This document shows, in pieces, positions 10,040 through 24,094 of a DNA stretch of 64,000 bases (the stretch's first letter is position 1; every line of letters begins with the position of its first letter). The translations under genes were made by a program, and so were the position numbers. Source of the DNA: Modestobacter italicus (GTDB lineage: Bacteria > Actinomycetota > Actinomycetes > Mycobacteriales > Geodermatophilaceae); the NCBI RefSeq assembly GCF_000306785.1, contig NC_017955.1, forward strand, positions 3,410,001-3,474,000, read 5' to 3'. The notes under the pieces were generated by a model. That model ran no database searches and was not told the DNA's origin. It saw nothing but the letters and a program-made list of their open reading frames with translations.

Positions 10040-13000
10040 TCACAGGAGGGCGACGCTGGTCGGGCCCAGCAGCGCCTTGATGTCGCCCATCAGCGCGGTG
10101 CTCGGCCGGACCCGCAGCCCCTGGTCCAGCCGGAGCACGGTCTCCCGGCCGCCGTTGAGCAGCTTGAGCTGCACCTCGGTCGTGCCCGGGTGGCTGCCCA
10201 GCACCTCGCGGAGCCGCTCCACGACCGGCGGGGTGCAGCGGGCGGCGGGCAGCGAGACCAGCACCGGCCCGCGCGGGCCCTCGGTCAGCTCGGGGATGGT
10301 GACCTCGGAGGCGAACAGCGACGGGGTGTCGTCCCGGCGGCTGATCCGGCCCTTGACCACGATGATCTGGTCGCGGACGACCTTCTCCGACACCTCGGCC
10401 CAGGTCTTGGGGAAGAACAGCACCTCGATGCCCGCCTCGAGGTCCTCGAGGGTGGCGATCGCCCAGGGGGCGCCCTGCTTGTTCGTCCGCGGCCCGACGG
10501 CGGTGAGGATGCCGGCGATGGTGACGTTCGCGCCGTCCTCGACACCGCCGGCGAGGATCTCGGCCAGCGCGGTGTCGGCGTGCGAGGTGAGCACGTGCTC
10601 GACGCCGTGCAGCGGGTGGTCGGAGACGTAGAGGCCGAGCATGTCGCGCTCGAAGACCAGCCGCTCGGACTTCGACCAGTCCGCGGTCGGGATGGGGATG
10701 TCCAGCGCGGCGCTGAGCGGGTCGCCCAGCCCGCTGTCGCCGTCGTCGTCACCGAAGCCGCCGAACAGGTCGAACTGCCCCTCGGCCTCCTTGCGCTTGA
10801 GGCTCATCGCCGAGTCGACCGCCTGGGCGTGGATCGCGGCGATGCCCTGCCGCGAGTGGCCCAGCGAGTCGAAGCCGCCGGCCTTGGCCAGGGACTCGAT
10901 GACCTTCTTGTTGCAGGCCACCGTGTCGATCTTGCGCATGAAGTCGGCGAAGTCCTTGAACGCGCCCTTCTCCTCGCGCGCCCGCACGATCGAGTCGACG
11001 ACGTTGTGCCCGACGTTGCGCACCGAGGCCATGCCGAACCGGATGTCGCCGCCGACGGCGGTGAAGTCCCAGGAGGACTCGTTGACGTCCGGCGGCAGCA
11101 CCTTGATGCCCATCCGCCGGCACTCGGCCAGGTAGACCGGCCGCCGGTCCTTGTCGTCGCCGACGCTGGTGAGCAGCCCGGCCATGTACTCGGCCGGGTA
11201 GTTGGCCTTGAGGTAGGCCGTCCAGTACGACACCAGCCCGTACGCGGCCGAGTGCGCCTTGTTGAAGGCGTAGTCGGCGAAGGGCACCAGGATGTCCCAC
11301 AGCGTCTTGACCGCCGCGGCGGAGAAGCCGTTGGCCTTCATCCCGGCCTCGAAGCCGACGTACTCGGCGTCCAGGACCGACTTCTTCTTCTTGCCCATCG
11401 CCCGGCGCAGCAGGTCGGCCTTGCCCAGCGAGTACCCGGCGACCTTCTGGGCGATCGCCATGACCTGCTCCTGGTACACGATCAGGCCGTAGGTCTGGCC
11501 CAGGATCTCCGCGAGCGGCTCGGCCAGCTCGGGGTGGATCGGGGTGATCTCCTGCTGGCCGTTCTTGCGCAGCGCGTAGTTCGTGTGCGAGTTCGCGCCC
11601 ATCGGGCCCGGGCGGTACAGCGCGCCGACGGCAGAGATGTCCTCGAAGTTGTCCGGGCGCATCAGCCGCAGCAGGGACCGCATCGGGCCGCCGTCGAACT
11701 GGAAGACGCCGAGGGTCTCACCGCGGGCCAGCAGGGCGTAGGTGGCCGGGTCGGTGAGGTCCTTGCTGATCTCGTCGAGGTCGACCGGCTCCTTGCCGTT
11801 GATCACGATGTTGCGCAGCGCGTCGTCGATGACGGTGAGGTTGCGCAGGCCCAGGAAGTCCATCTTGAGCAGGCCGAGCGTCTCGCAGGTCGGGTAGTCG
11901 AACTGCGTGATGATCGCGCCGTCGGCCTCGCGCCGCATGATCGGGATGCTGTCGATCAGCGGGTAGCGGCCGATGATCACGCCGGCCGCGTGCACGCCCC
12001 ACTGCCGCTTCAGGCCCTCGAGCTTGCGGGCCTGGTCGACGACCTCGGCCGCGCCCGGGTCCGACTCGTACCGGGCCCGGAACTCCGCGGCCTCCTTGTA
12101 GCGGTCGTGCTTGGGGTCGAAGATCCCCGACAGCGGGATGTCCTTGCCCATGACGCCCGGCGGCATGAGCTTGGTCAGCTCGTCGCCCACCGAGTAGGGC
12201 CGGTCCAGCACCCGGGCGGCGTCCTTGATGGCGGCCTTGGCCTTGATGGTCCCGTAGGTGACGATCTGGCTGACCCGCTCCTCGCCGTACTTCTGCGACA
12301 CGTACTGGATGACCTCGCCGCGGCGGCGGTCGTCGAAGTCGATGTCGACGTCGGGCATGGAGACGCGCTCGGGGTTGAGGAACCGCTCGAAGATCAGCCC
12401 GTGCGCCAGCGGGTCGAGGTCGGTGATGCCCATCGCGTAGGCGGCCAGCGAACCGGCGGCCGAGCCACGGCCCGGGCCGACCCGGATGCCGTTGTCCTTC
12501 GCCCAGTTGATGAAGTCGGCGACCACGAGGAAGTACCCCGGGAAGCCCATCTGGCAGATGATCCCGGTCTCGTAGTCGGCCTGCTTGCGCACGTGGTCGG
12601 GGATGCCGCCGGGGTAGCGCTTGTGCAGCCCACGCTCGACCTCCTTGATGAACCAGGAGGTCTCGTCCTCGCCCTCGGGCAGCGGGAAGCGGGGCATGAG
12701 GTCGGCGCCCTCGGTGAACTGCACCTCGCACTGCTCGGCGATCAGCAGGGTGTTGTCGCAGGCCTCGGGGTGCTCGCGGAACAGCGCCCGCATCTCGGCG
12801 GCGGACTTGAGGTAGTAGCCGTCGCCGTTGAACTTGAAGCGGTTGGTCTCGTTGAGCCGCGACCCGGTCTGGATGCACAGCAGGGCGTCGTGCGCCTGGG
12901 CGTCCTCGCGGTGGGTGTAGTGCAGGTCGTTGGTGCCCAGCAGCGGGATGCCGAGGTCCTTCGCGATCTCCAGCAGCGCCGGCTTGGTCTTCTTCTCGAT

Positions 13001-13612
13001 GGACAGCCCGTGGTCCATGATCTCGGCGTAGAAGTTCTCACGCCCGAAGATGTCCTGGAAGTCCGCGGCGGCCTGCCGGGCGCGGTCGACCTTGCCGGCC
13101 CGCAGCCACATGTTGACCTCGCCCGACGGGCAGCCGGTCGTGGCGATCAGGCCCTTCCCGTACCGCTCCAGCAGGTCCCGGTCGAAGCGCGGCTTGCGGT
13201 ACTGGCCCTCGAGGCTGGCCAGCGAGGAGATGCGGAAGAGGTTGTGCATCCCCTCGGTGGTGCGGGCCAGCAGCGTCATGTGGGTGTAGGCGGCCTTGCC
13301 GCGGTTGTTGCCGCCGTCGCCCTCCTCGTCGATCAGCTTGTCACCGAAGTCGAAGGGGGCGCGGTCGAACCGGGAGCCGGGGGTGTAGTAGCCCTCCATG
13401 CCGATGATCGGCTTGACCCCGGCGGCGTTGGCCTGCTTGTAGAAGTCGTAGGCGCCGAACACGTTGCCGTGGTCGGTCATCGCCAGCGCCGGCATCCCCT
13501 CGGCCGCGGCGGCCTTGGTGACCTCGCCGAGCTTCGCCGCCCCGTCGAGCATCGAGTACTCGGTGTGCACGTGCAGGTGCACGAAGTTCTCTGATCTGGC
13601 GGGGCTGCTCAC
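10040..13612 (-). CDS. dnaE: DNA polymerase III alpha subunit DnaE1
   Basis: The catalytic subunit of the replicative C-family polymerase, 1190 residues. An N-terminal PHP domain starts with FVHLHVHTEYSMLDGAAKLG, and TDHGNVFGAYDFY follows. The palm domain has GPGRGSAAGSLAAYA and the catalytic aspartates in MPDVDIDFDDRRR near residue 420. Helix-hairpin-helix, OB-fold and tau-binding regions follow, with NVTIAGILTAVGPRTNKQG in the OB fold. It starts at GTG 13612 with GAGGAG about 12 bases upstream. The length is usual for actinobacterial DnaE1. A second, shorter C-family polymerase (DnaE2) lies at 59890-63627, so this one is the processive replicase. Confidence 0.98.
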   Translation of the reverse strand: MSSPARSENFVHLHVHTEYSMLDGAAKLGEVTKAAAAEGMPALAMTDHGNVFGAYDFYKQANAAGVKPIIGMEGYYTPGSRFDRAPFDFGDKLIDEEGDGGNNRGKAAYTHMTLLARTTEGMHNLFRISSLASLEGQYRKPRFDRDLLERYGKGLIATTGCPSGEVNMWLRAGKVDRARQAAADFQDIFGRENFYAEIMDHGLSIEKKTKPALLEIAKDLGIPLLGTNDLHYTHREDAQAHDALLCIQTGSRLNETNRFKFNGDGYYLKSAAEMRALFREHPEACDNTLLIAEQCEVQFTEGADLMPRFPLPEGEDETSWFIKEVERGLHKRYPGGIPDHVRKQADYETGIICQMGFPGYFLVVADFINWAKDNGIRVGPGRGSAAGSLAAYAMGITDLDPLAHGLIFERFLNPERVSMPDVDIDFDDRRRGEVIQYVSQKYGEERVSQIVTYGTIKAKAAIKDAARVLDRPYSVGDELTKLMPPGVMGKDIPLSGIFDPKHDRYKEAAEFRARYESDPGAAEVVDQARKLEGLKRQWGVHAAGVIIGRYPLIDSIPIMRREADGAIITQFDYPTCETLGLLKMDFLGLRNLTVIDDALRNIVINGKEPVDLDEISKDLTDPATYALLARGETLGVFQFDGGPMRSLLRLMRPDNFEDISAVGALYRPGPMGANSHTNYALRKNGQQEITPIHPELAEPLAEILGQTYGLIVYQEQVMAIAQKVAGYSLGKADLLRRAMGKKKKSVLDAEYVGFEAGMKANGFSAAAVKTLWDILVPFADYAFNKAHSAAYGLVSYWTAYLKANYPAEYMAGLLTSVGDDKDRRPVYLAECRRMGIKVLPPDVNESSWDFTAVGGDIRFGMASVRNVGHNVVDSIVRAREEKGAFKDFADFMRKIDTVACNKKVIESLAKAGGFDSLGHSRQGIAAIHAQAVDSAMSLKRKEAEGQFDLFGGFGDDDGDSGLGDPLSAALDIPIPTADWSKSERLVFERDMLGLYVSDHPLHGVEHVLTSHADTALAEILAGGVEDGANVTIAGILTAVGPRTNKQGAPWAIATLEDLEAGIEVLFFPKTWAEVSEKVVRDQIIVVKGRISRRDDTPSLFASEVTIPELTEGPRGPVLVSLPAARCTPPVVERLREVLGSHPGTTEVQLKLLNGGRETVLRLDQGLRVRPSTALMGDIKALLGPTSVALL

Positions 13613-13868
13613 GGTGCGGGGTGCTCCTCACGGGTCGTGCGGCCGGCTGGCACCGGCAGGTGCGCAGGGGCGGCAGGTGGTTCTGGTGACCGGCGGGAAA
13701 GGCCGTTCGAGGTCGGGCTGGCACTACGGGTGGCACTGCCGGGGCACTGCACTCACCACAGGCGGTGTCGCCCGGGGTGGAGGCCGTCCGCGGTGTCCCG
13801 ATCCTCGCACCTCCGGAGGTCTACCCGAAGGGTCTGACGGAACGTGTCCCGCGATCCGGACCACTCCG

Positions 13869-14342
13869 TCACACCACCCCGGGGTGCCCCTCCGCCAGCG
13901 ACCGGCGCATCGTCACGTGGACGATGCCGGCCTCCTCGTACTCCTCGCCCAGGACCCGGTAGCCGGCCCGCTCGTAGAACCGCCGGGCGGTGACCTGGGC
14001 GTGCAGCTCGACCTCCGTCTGGCCCCGCGCCGCCGCCTCGCGGTGCAGCGCCGCGAGGACCGCGCCGCCGTGTCCGCGCCCCCGCACCGCCGGGTCGGCG
14101 GCCATCCGGCCGATCAGCGCGCGCCCCGGGCCGGCGGCGTCGGGCAGCAGCCGGCCGGTGGCGCACACCCGCCCGGCGTCGTCCCGGCTGAGGGCGTGCA
14201 CGGCGGTGGCGTCGGCGTCGTCCCGCTCCAGCTCGGCGGGCACGCCCTGCTCCAGAACGAACACCCGGTGCCGCAGTGCGGCGACCTCCGGCCAGTCGGC
14301 GGCGGTGGCGGTGGTCGCGGTCGGCCGCGCGGGCCCGGTCAC
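13869..14342 (-). CDS. ElaA-like GNAT acetyltransferase
   Basis: A 157-residue GNAT protein. The N-terminal LRHRVFVLEQGVPAELERDD resembles the ElaA/YjdJ branch. The acetyl-CoA loop is DPAVRGRGHGGAVLAALHRE, and the C-terminal block is TARRFYERAGYRVLGEEYEE. The GTG start overlaps the stop of the CPBP protease gene by 4 bp, so the two are co-translated. The 256 bp between it and dnaE1 (13613-13868) hold the dnaE1 promoter region and no further gene. The substrate is unknown. Confidence 0.85.
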   Translation of the reverse strand: MTGPARPTATTATAADWPEVAALRHRVFVLEQGVPAELERDDADATAVHALSRDDAGRVCATGRLLPDAAGPGRALIGRMAADPAVRGRGHGGAVLAALHREAAARGQTEVELHAQVTARRFYERAGYRVLGEEYEEAGIVHVTMRRSLAEGHPGVV

Positions 14343-15124
14343 CCGGCCGCCCTCGGCAGCGCGGACGTCGGGACGAGCAGGAAGCGCAGGTCGATGGCGG
14401 CGTGCAGCAGCACCGGCAGCAGCAACGACCCGGTGGCGAGGTACAGCCCGGCGAGCACCCCACCGAGCACGCCGGTGGTCAGGACCCCGGACAGGCCCTG
14501 GTAGGCGTGCGCCAGGCCGAACCCGGCAGCGGCCACCAGCACCAGGCCCGCGGTGGGCAGCCCCGGCACGAGCGCGCCGACGACGGCGAGGAAGAACCCG
14601 CGGTAGAGCCACTCCTCGCACACCCCCGCCGTCACCCCGACCAGGGCGAAGAGGTGCCGCTCCGACCGGCTGCGGGGCAGCAGCGCGAGGGTCGCCTGCC
14701 CCGGCGGCTCGGCGTGCCGCGCCTCCCCCGGCCGGGTCCGGCGGAGCACCTCCGGCGGCGGGCCGGCCAGCGCCCCCGAGCGCAGCGCCCGGGTGGAGGC
14801 CAGCACCAGCGCCAGCAGCGCCGCGATCGCCAGCCAGCTCAGCGGGCCCGGCCAGCGCTGCGGCAGCACCAGCCCGACCTGCGCGGCCCCGACGTCGGAC
14901 GCGGACACCCAGACGACCAGGCCGACGGCGGCCAGCCCCCACTCGAGCACCAGCAGCCGGCGGTAGAAGGACCGCCGGGCCGCCGGGTCGGTGCGCAGCC
15001 GGCCCTCGAACCGGCGGTGCAGCACGTAGCCGACGAACGGCTCCCCCACCACCAGGTAGGTGGCGATGACCGCCGCCGACAGCTGCGCCGGACCGAAGTC
15101 GGCGAACGCGGGCAGGTCGGTCAC
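14339..15124 (-). CDS. CPBP-family intramembrane metalloprotease
   Basis: A 261-residue membrane protein of the CPBP (CAAX protease and bacteriocin-processing) family. The three family motifs are present in order: CEEWLYRGFF near residue 172, FGLAHAYQG near 205, and LLHAAIDLRF near 240. About seven hydrophobic helices are visible. Relatives cleave proteins inside the membrane or give immunity to peptides, but the role of this member cannot be told. The start is GTG. It is nine bases from the upstream pseudouridine synthase stop and overlaps the downstream acetyltransferase. Confidence 0.85.
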   Translation of the reverse strand: MTDLPAFADFGPAQLSAAVIATYLVVGEPFVGYVLHRRFEGRLRTDPAARRSFYRRLLVLEWGLAAVGLVVWVSASDVGAAQVGLVLPQRWPGPLSWLAIAALLALVLASTRALRSGALAGPPPEVLRRTRPGEARHAEPPGQATLALLPRSRSERHLFALVGVTAGVCEEWLYRGFFLAVVGALVPGLPTAGLVLVAAAGFGLAHAYQGLSGVLTTGVLGGVLAGLYLATGSLLLPVLLHAAIDLRFLLVPTSALPRAAG

Positions 15125-15133
15125 CGCCGCCGC

Positions 15134-16099
15134 TCAGCTCTCGGCGCGCAGCACAGCGAGCGCGCCGGCCAGGTCGGCCGGGTACTCGCTGGTGAACTCC
15201 ACCCAGCGCCCGTCGGCGGGGTGGGCGAAGCCGAGCCGGACGGCGTGCAGCCACTGCCGGGTCACGCCGAGCCGGGCGGCCAGCGTCGGGTCGGCGCCGT
15301 AGGCCATGTCGCCGACGCAGGGGTGCCGGAGCGCGGAGAAGTGCACCCGGATCTGGTGGGTGCGGCCGGTCTCCAGGTGGACGTCGACCAGGCTGGCCGC
15401 CGGGAAGGCCTCGACCACCTCGTAGTGGGTGACCGACGGGCGCCCGCCGGAGACGACGGCGAATCGCCAGTCGTGCTTGGGGTGCCGGTCGATGGGCGCG
15501 TCGATGGTGCCCTTCGACGGGTCCGGGTGCCCCTGCACGAGGGCGTGGTAGCCCTTGTCGACCGTGCGCTCCTTGAACGCGGCCTTGAGCAGCGTGTACG
15601 CCCGCTCGCTCTTGGCGACCACCATCAGGCCGGTGGTCGCGGCGTCGAGCCGGTGGACGATGCCCTGCCGCTCGGCCGCGCCGCTGGTGGAGATGCGGTA
15701 GCCGGCCGCGGCGAGGCCGCCGGTGACGGTCGGGCCGTCCCAGCCGGGGCTGCCGTGCGCGGCGACGCCGACCGGTTTGTCCACGACCACGATGTCGTCG
15801 TCGTCGTGCACCACGCGCAGCCCGGCGACCGGCTGCGGGGCGGCGGGCTCGCCCGGCGGGGGCGGCAGCTCGACCTCCAGCCAGCTGCCGGCGGTCAGCC
15901 GGTCGCCCTTGCCCCGGGCCCGGCCGTCGACGAGCACGTTGCCGGCGTCGGCGAGGTCGGCGGCCACCGCCCGGGAGACCCCGAAGAGCCGGGTGAGGGC
16001 CTGGTCGACGCGCTGCCCCTCGAGCCCGTCGGGCACCGGCAGCGAGCGGAGCTCGCCGGGGCGGCCGGCGGAGGTGGTCGGGCCGGGACTGCTGGTCAC
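15134..16099 (-). CDS. RluD-family 23S rRNA pseudouridine synthase
   Basis: A 321-residue RluA/RluD-type pseudouridine synthase. An S4 RNA-binding domain lies at about residues 30-80 ([19 protein letters not shown]). The catalytic aspartate is in [19 protein letters not shown], and [21 protein letters not shown] closes the core. By family it isomerises uridines in the large-subunit rRNA; which sites is not shown. The GTG at 16099 is chosen because the sequence upstream of it is low-complexity and unlike relatives; a weak GGTGAG lies close by. lspA lies 55 bp upstream, a pairing common in bacteria. Confidence 0.92.
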   Translation of the reverse strand: MTSSPGPTTSAGRPGELRSLPVPDGLEGQRVDQALTRLFGVSRAVAADLADAGNVLVDGRARGKGDRLTAGSWLEVELPPPPGEPAAPQPVAGLRVVHDDDDIVVVDKPVGVAAHGSPGWDGPTVTGGLAAAGYRISTSGAAERQGIVHRLDAATTGLMVVAKSERAYTLLKAAFKERTVDKGYHALVQGHPDPSKGTIDAPIDRHPKHDWRFAVVSGGRPSVTHYEVVEAFPAASLVDVHLETGRTHQIRVHFSALRHPCVGDMAYGADPTLAARLGVTRQWLHAVRLGFAHPADGRWVEFTSEYPADLAGALAVLRAES

Positions 16100-16154
16100 C
16101 TCACCATTGTGACCGGTGGGGCCGACGGGACCGGCGGCGCCGGGCCGGGTCGGC

Positions 16155-16730
16155 CTACTCGCCCACGCCGGCGTTGTCGGTGGCGCCGGCCTCGCGGCCG
16201 CTGCCGGGGCGCCCGCCGTCGAACTCGACCCCGCGGAAGGCCAGCACCGCGCCGAGCACGCCACCGCAGACGATCGCCGAGTCCGCGACGTTGAAGATCG
16301 GCCAGACCTGGCCGTAGGGGTCGAACAGCGAGATGGAGTCGACGACGCCGCCGCGCAGGAAGCCCGGGTCGCGGAACACGCGGTCGACCAGGTTGCCCAG
16401 CGCCCCGCCGAGCACCAGCGCCAACGCCACCGCCCAGCCGGTGGAGAACAGCCGCCGGGCGCTGCGCACGATGACCACCACGACCACCACGGCGATCAGC
16501 GTGAAGACCACGGTCGCACCCTCGGCGAAGGAGAACGCGGCGCCGGTGTTGCGCGCCTCGGTGAGGTACACCGCGCCGCCGAGCAGCCGCAGCGGCTCGC
16601 GGTCGGACAGGGTGGCGACGACGAGCAGCTTGGTGCCGACGTCGAGGGCGAGCACCGCGGCCGCAAGGCCCAGCAGCAGCCGGGCCTTCGACCGTCGGGG
16701 GCGCACCGGCTGATCGGCCTGCTCGGTCAC
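16155..16730 (-). CDS. lspA: lipoprotein signal peptidase LspA
   Basis: Signal peptidase II, which removes the signal peptide from diacylglyceryl-modified prolipoproteins. The 191-residue protein has four membrane helices and both aspartyl motifs: [12 protein letters not shown] and [11 protein letters not shown]. The conserved NTGAAFSF block is also present. The GTG at 16730 has GGGAGGG at good distance; longer frames upstream are not supported. An unusual tail ([19 protein letters not shown]) follows the last helix. Confidence 0.95.
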   Translation of the reverse strand: MTEQADQPVRPRRSKARLLLGLAAAVLALDVGTKLLVVATLSDREPLRLLGGAVYLTEARNTGAAFSFAEGATVVFTLIAVVVVVVIVRSARRLFSTGWAVALALVLGGALGNLVDRVFRDPGFLRGGVVDSISLFDPYGQVWPIFNVADSAIVCGGVLGAVLAFRGVEFDGGRPGSGREAGATDNAGVGE

Positions 16731-16966
16731 CGCGCCGCCCTCCCGCTCGTGCGGCCGGTCGGCCACCTCGGGGACGACGATAGCCGTGGGGACCCGGCCG
16801 ACCACGGCGCGACGGCCCGCCCTGCGCGGCGGGCGCGCGGCGGGCACCCTCGACCTGTGACCCATCTCATCACCCCAGAACGGAGGTCGAGCGCCGTTCG
16901 GCGCGTGCCGACCCGGAGACGGGACGACGATGGTGCGCAGACGTCCCGACTGCACGGAGGCAGATC

Positions 16967-18451
16967 TTGAGCACGGCTGGTCCTTCCAACCCCGACGTGG
17001 TCCTCGTCGGCGGCGGCATCATGAGCGCGACGCTGGCCGCGCTGCTGGGCATCGTCGCGCCGGACTGGACCGTCGAGGTGTTCGAGTCCGGCGCCGCCGT
17101 GGCCGAGGAGAGCTCCGGCCCGTGGAACAACGCCGGGACCGGGCACTCCGCGCTGTGCGAGCTGAACTACACCCCGGCGCGGCCCGACGGCACCGTCGAC
17201 CCGGCCAAGGCCGTGGGCATCAACGAGCAGTTCCAGGTCTCCCGGCAGTTCTGGTCTCACCTGGTGCGGGCCGGCCTCACCGACTCCCCGAAGACGTTCA
17301 TCACCTCGGTGCCGCACATCAGCTTCGTCTCCGGCGAGGAGGGCCGCCGGTACATGCGCAACCGGTACGAGGCGCTGGCCCCGCAGCCGCTCTTCGCCGG
17401 CCTGGAGTACTCCGACGACCCCGCCGTCCTGACCGACTGGGTGCCGCTGATGATGCAGGACCGGTCGCCGAAGGAGCCGGTCGCGGCGACCCGGTCGCTG
17501 GCCGGCACCGACGTCAACTTCGGCGCGCTGACCCGGCTGCTGCTCGACGACGCCGTCCGCCGCGGGGTGCAGCTGCACCTGCAGCACCGGGTGCTCAAGG
17601 TGCGGCGCGAGCGCGACGGGCGCTGGGCCACCACGGTCCGCGACCTGGCCACCGGCAAGCGTCGCACCGTGCGCAGCCGGTTCCTGTTCGTCGGGGCCGG
17701 CGGTGGGGCGCTGCCGCTGCTGCAGGGCGCCGGCATCCCGGAGATCGCGGGCTTCGGCGGCTTCCCGGTCAGCGGCCAGTTCCTGCGCACCCGCAACCCG
17801 CAGCTGGTCGCCCAGCACCAGGCGAAGGTCTACGGCCAGGCGAAGGTGGGTGCCCCGCCGATGTCGGTGCCGCACCTGGACCTGCGGCTGATCGACGGCG
17901 AGCAGGCGCTGCTGTTCGGCCCCTACGCCGGCTTCTCCCCCAAGTTCCTCAAGGCCGGGTCGATGTGGGACCTCCCGCGGTCGGTGCGGACGGGCAACCT
18001 CGGCTCCATGCTCGGCGCGGGCTGGGCGAACATCCCGCTCACCCGCTACCTCATCGGCCAGGTGCTCCAGTCGGAGAAGTCCCGCTTCCGGGCGCTGGAG
18101 GAGTTCGTCCCGACCGCCGAGCAGGACGACTGGGAGCTCATCACCGCCGGCCAGCGGGTGCAGGTGATCAAGCAGGACACCGCCGGGCGCGGCGTGCTGC
18201 AGTTCGGCACCGAGCTCATCGTCGGGGCCGACGGGACGGTCGCCGGGCTGCTCGGCGCCTCCCCGGGCGCCTCCACCGCCACCGCGGCGATGCTCACGCT
18301 GCTCGAGCGCTGCTTCCCCGACCGGATCGACGGCTGGCGCCCGCTGCTGCAGGAGGCCATCCCCTCCTACGGGCACACGCTGTCCGACGAGCCCGAGCTG
18401 CTCGCCCGGGTCGTCGCCGACACCACCCGCACCCTGGAGCTGCACAGCTGA
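16967..18451 (+). CDS. mqo: malate:quinone oxidoreductase
   Basis: A membrane-associated FAD enzyme that oxidises malate to oxaloacetate and passes electrons to quinone. The FAD-binding start DVVLVGGGIMSATLAALLG is at residues 10-28, followed by SSGPWNNAGTGHSALCELNY, a hallmark of Mqo. The 494-residue length matches the family. The start is TTG with GGAGG six bases upstream; no ATG or GTG is placed as well. It is monocistronic, divergent from lspA with about 236 bp between, and convergent with the antiporter gene. Confidence 0.96.
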   Translation: MSTAGPSNPDVVLVGGGIMSATLAALLGIVAPDWTVEVFESGAAVAEESSGPWNNAGTGHSALCELNYTPARPDGTVDPAKAVGINEQFQVSRQFWSHLVRAGLTDSPKTFITSVPHISFVSGEEGRRYMRNRYEALAPQPLFAGLEYSDDPAVLTDWVPLMMQDRSPKEPVAATRSLAGTDVNFGALTRLLLDDAVRRGVQLHLQHRVLKVRRERDGRWATTVRDLATGKRRTVRSRFLFVGAGGGALPLLQGAGIPEIAGFGGFPVSGQFLRTRNPQLVAQHQAKVYGQAKVGAPPMSVPHLDLRLIDGEQALLFGPYAGFSPKFLKAGSMWDLPRSVRTGNLGSMLGAGWANIPLTRYLIGQVLQSEKSRFRALEEFVPTAEQDDWELITAGQRVQVIKQDTAGRGVLQFGTELIVGADGTVAGLLGASPGASTATAAMLTLLERCFPDRIDGWRPLLQEAIPSYGHTLSDEPELLARVVADTTRTLELHS

Positions 18452-18453
18452 CG

Positions 18454-18510
18454 AAGGACCCCGCTGCCCCCACGCCTCGCAAGCTCGGCGCGGGCCCCTG
18501 CAGCGGGGCC
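18454..18510 (+). repeat. stop-proximal hairpin repeat, copy 3
   Basis: It begins AAGGACCCCGCTGC two bases after the mqo stop and ends GCAGCGGGGCC one base before the antiporter stop. It therefore fills the whole gap between two convergent genes. The inner arms GCC and GGC flank the cap CTCGCAAGCTCG. Likely a bidirectional terminator. Confidence 0.85.
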
Positions 18511-18511
18511 G

Positions 18512-20026
<1,515 letters not shown>

Positions 20027-20122
20027 CGGCGGGGACCCATGGGCGCAGTCTCCCGTACCGGCATGTCGCCGTCGTGACAGCGGTTGCGCGGGGCCGGTGG
20101 CGGGGTCGGGGATGATGGGGGC

Positions 20123-23266
<3,144 letters not shown>

Positions 23267-23280
23267 TCGCCCGGGCCTTG

Positions 23281-23979
23281 TCAGGCGCGGCGGGCGCGCT
23301 CCCGCTGCGCCAGGTGGTGGTCGGGGGCGCAGGTGGCGCACGGGGTGAACCCGTCGGCGCGGGCCTCGGTCAGCGGCAGCGGGACCGTCTCCAGGCCGGA
23401 CACGTGCGGGCACCGCGGCAGGTGGTAGCGGGGGTGCTCGTCGACCACCAGCACCTCGTCGGTCAGGTCGATGACCATCAGCTGGTCGGTGAACGCGACG
23501 TCCTCGACCGCCGGCTCGCCGGGCGCGGGGACGGCGGGCCCCTCGGCGCTGCGCGGACCCAGCGGCGCCCGGAGTCCCGCGCCGTCCGACGGCGGGCCGC
23601 CGACCGGTCTGGCGAGGTCCCCGAGACCCGAGCCGCTGGGCGGGCCGGCGACCCGCGGGATGCTCGGCGAGCTCGGCGGCACCGGCGGCGGCGACACCCG
23701 CCGCAGCGGCTCCCCGTCGTCGGTCCCGGCTGCCGGGTCGTACCGCGGCGGCACCGGCGGCCGCCCGGGCGCCGGCACCTCGCGGTGGGCGCCCCCGCCG
23801 TCGGCCCGGCCGCCCTGCCGCTCGGCCCGCCGCTGCCGGAGCTCGCCCACCACGAGCAGCACGGCGGCCAGCGCGCTCGCCGCGAAGGACCCCCACTGCA
23901 GGCCCGGCGACCCCTGGACCAGCCCGGCGACGAGCAGCCCCACGGCGACCAGGAGCAGCAGCGCCGCGGCCAGGATCAC
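23281..23979 (-). CDS. membrane protein with Ada-like zinc-binding C-terminus
   Basis: A 232-residue protein with two N-terminal helices (residues 2-20 and 28-46), a long proline-rich linker (about 55-155), and a C-terminal domain. The last 45 residues hold RYHLPRCPHVSG and ARADGFTPCATCAPD, the spacing of an Ada-type metal-binding fold, so four ligands (Cys or His) for one zinc are likely. The start is GTG. It is convergent with ileS, only 14 bp apart. The function is unknown; the layout suggests a membrane-tethered protein with a small sensing or binding head. Confidence 0.7.
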   Translation of the reverse strand: MILAAALLLLVAVGLLVAGLVQGSPGLQWGSFAASALAAVLLVVGELRQRRAERQGGRADGGGAHREVPAPGRPPVPPRYDPAAGTDDGEPLRRVSPPPVPPSSPSIPRVAGPPSGSGLGDLARPVGGPPSDGAGLRAPLGPRSAEGPAVPAPGEPAVEDVAFTDQLMVIDLTDEVLVVDEHPRYHLPRCPHVSGLETVPLPLTEARADGFTPCATCAPDHHLAQRERARRA

Positions 23980-24049
23980 AGCCGGATGCTAGCGGCGCGC
24001 GCTATCACCGCGTCCGCCGTGGCAGCCAGTCCGGGACGGAGAAGCCGAC

Positions 24050-24078
24050 GCCCCTCCGGACCCGTGGTCCGGAGGGGC
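24050..24078. terminator. hairpin downstream of wag31
   Basis: A perfect 13-bp stem (GCCCCTCCGGACC paired with GGTCCGGAGGGGC) with a 3-base loop. It starts 17 bases after the wag31 stop on the minus strand. There is no T-run, as is usual in such GC-rich genomes. It is the likely end of the dcw transcript. Confidence 0.7.
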
Positions 24079-24094
24079 GTGGTGACGTGCTGAC

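Noticed and set aside
9758-13594. A very long open frame on the plus strand opposite dnaE1 (over 1200 codons)
   Set aside because: In DNA this rich in G+C, antisense frames stay open by codon bias. It has no known motif and is rich in shadow residues such as Arg, Gly, Val and Leu, while dnaE1 on the other strand is certain.
13613-13868. Extra gene between dnaE1 and the ElaA-like acetyltransferase
   Set aside because: The open frames here lack a ribosome site and any known motif; the region is better read as the dnaE1 promoter and leader.
20027-20122. T-box riboswitch ahead of ileS
   Set aside because: The gap is only 96 bp and lacks the conserved T-box bases (GGGTGGNACCGCG-like) and a specifier stem.
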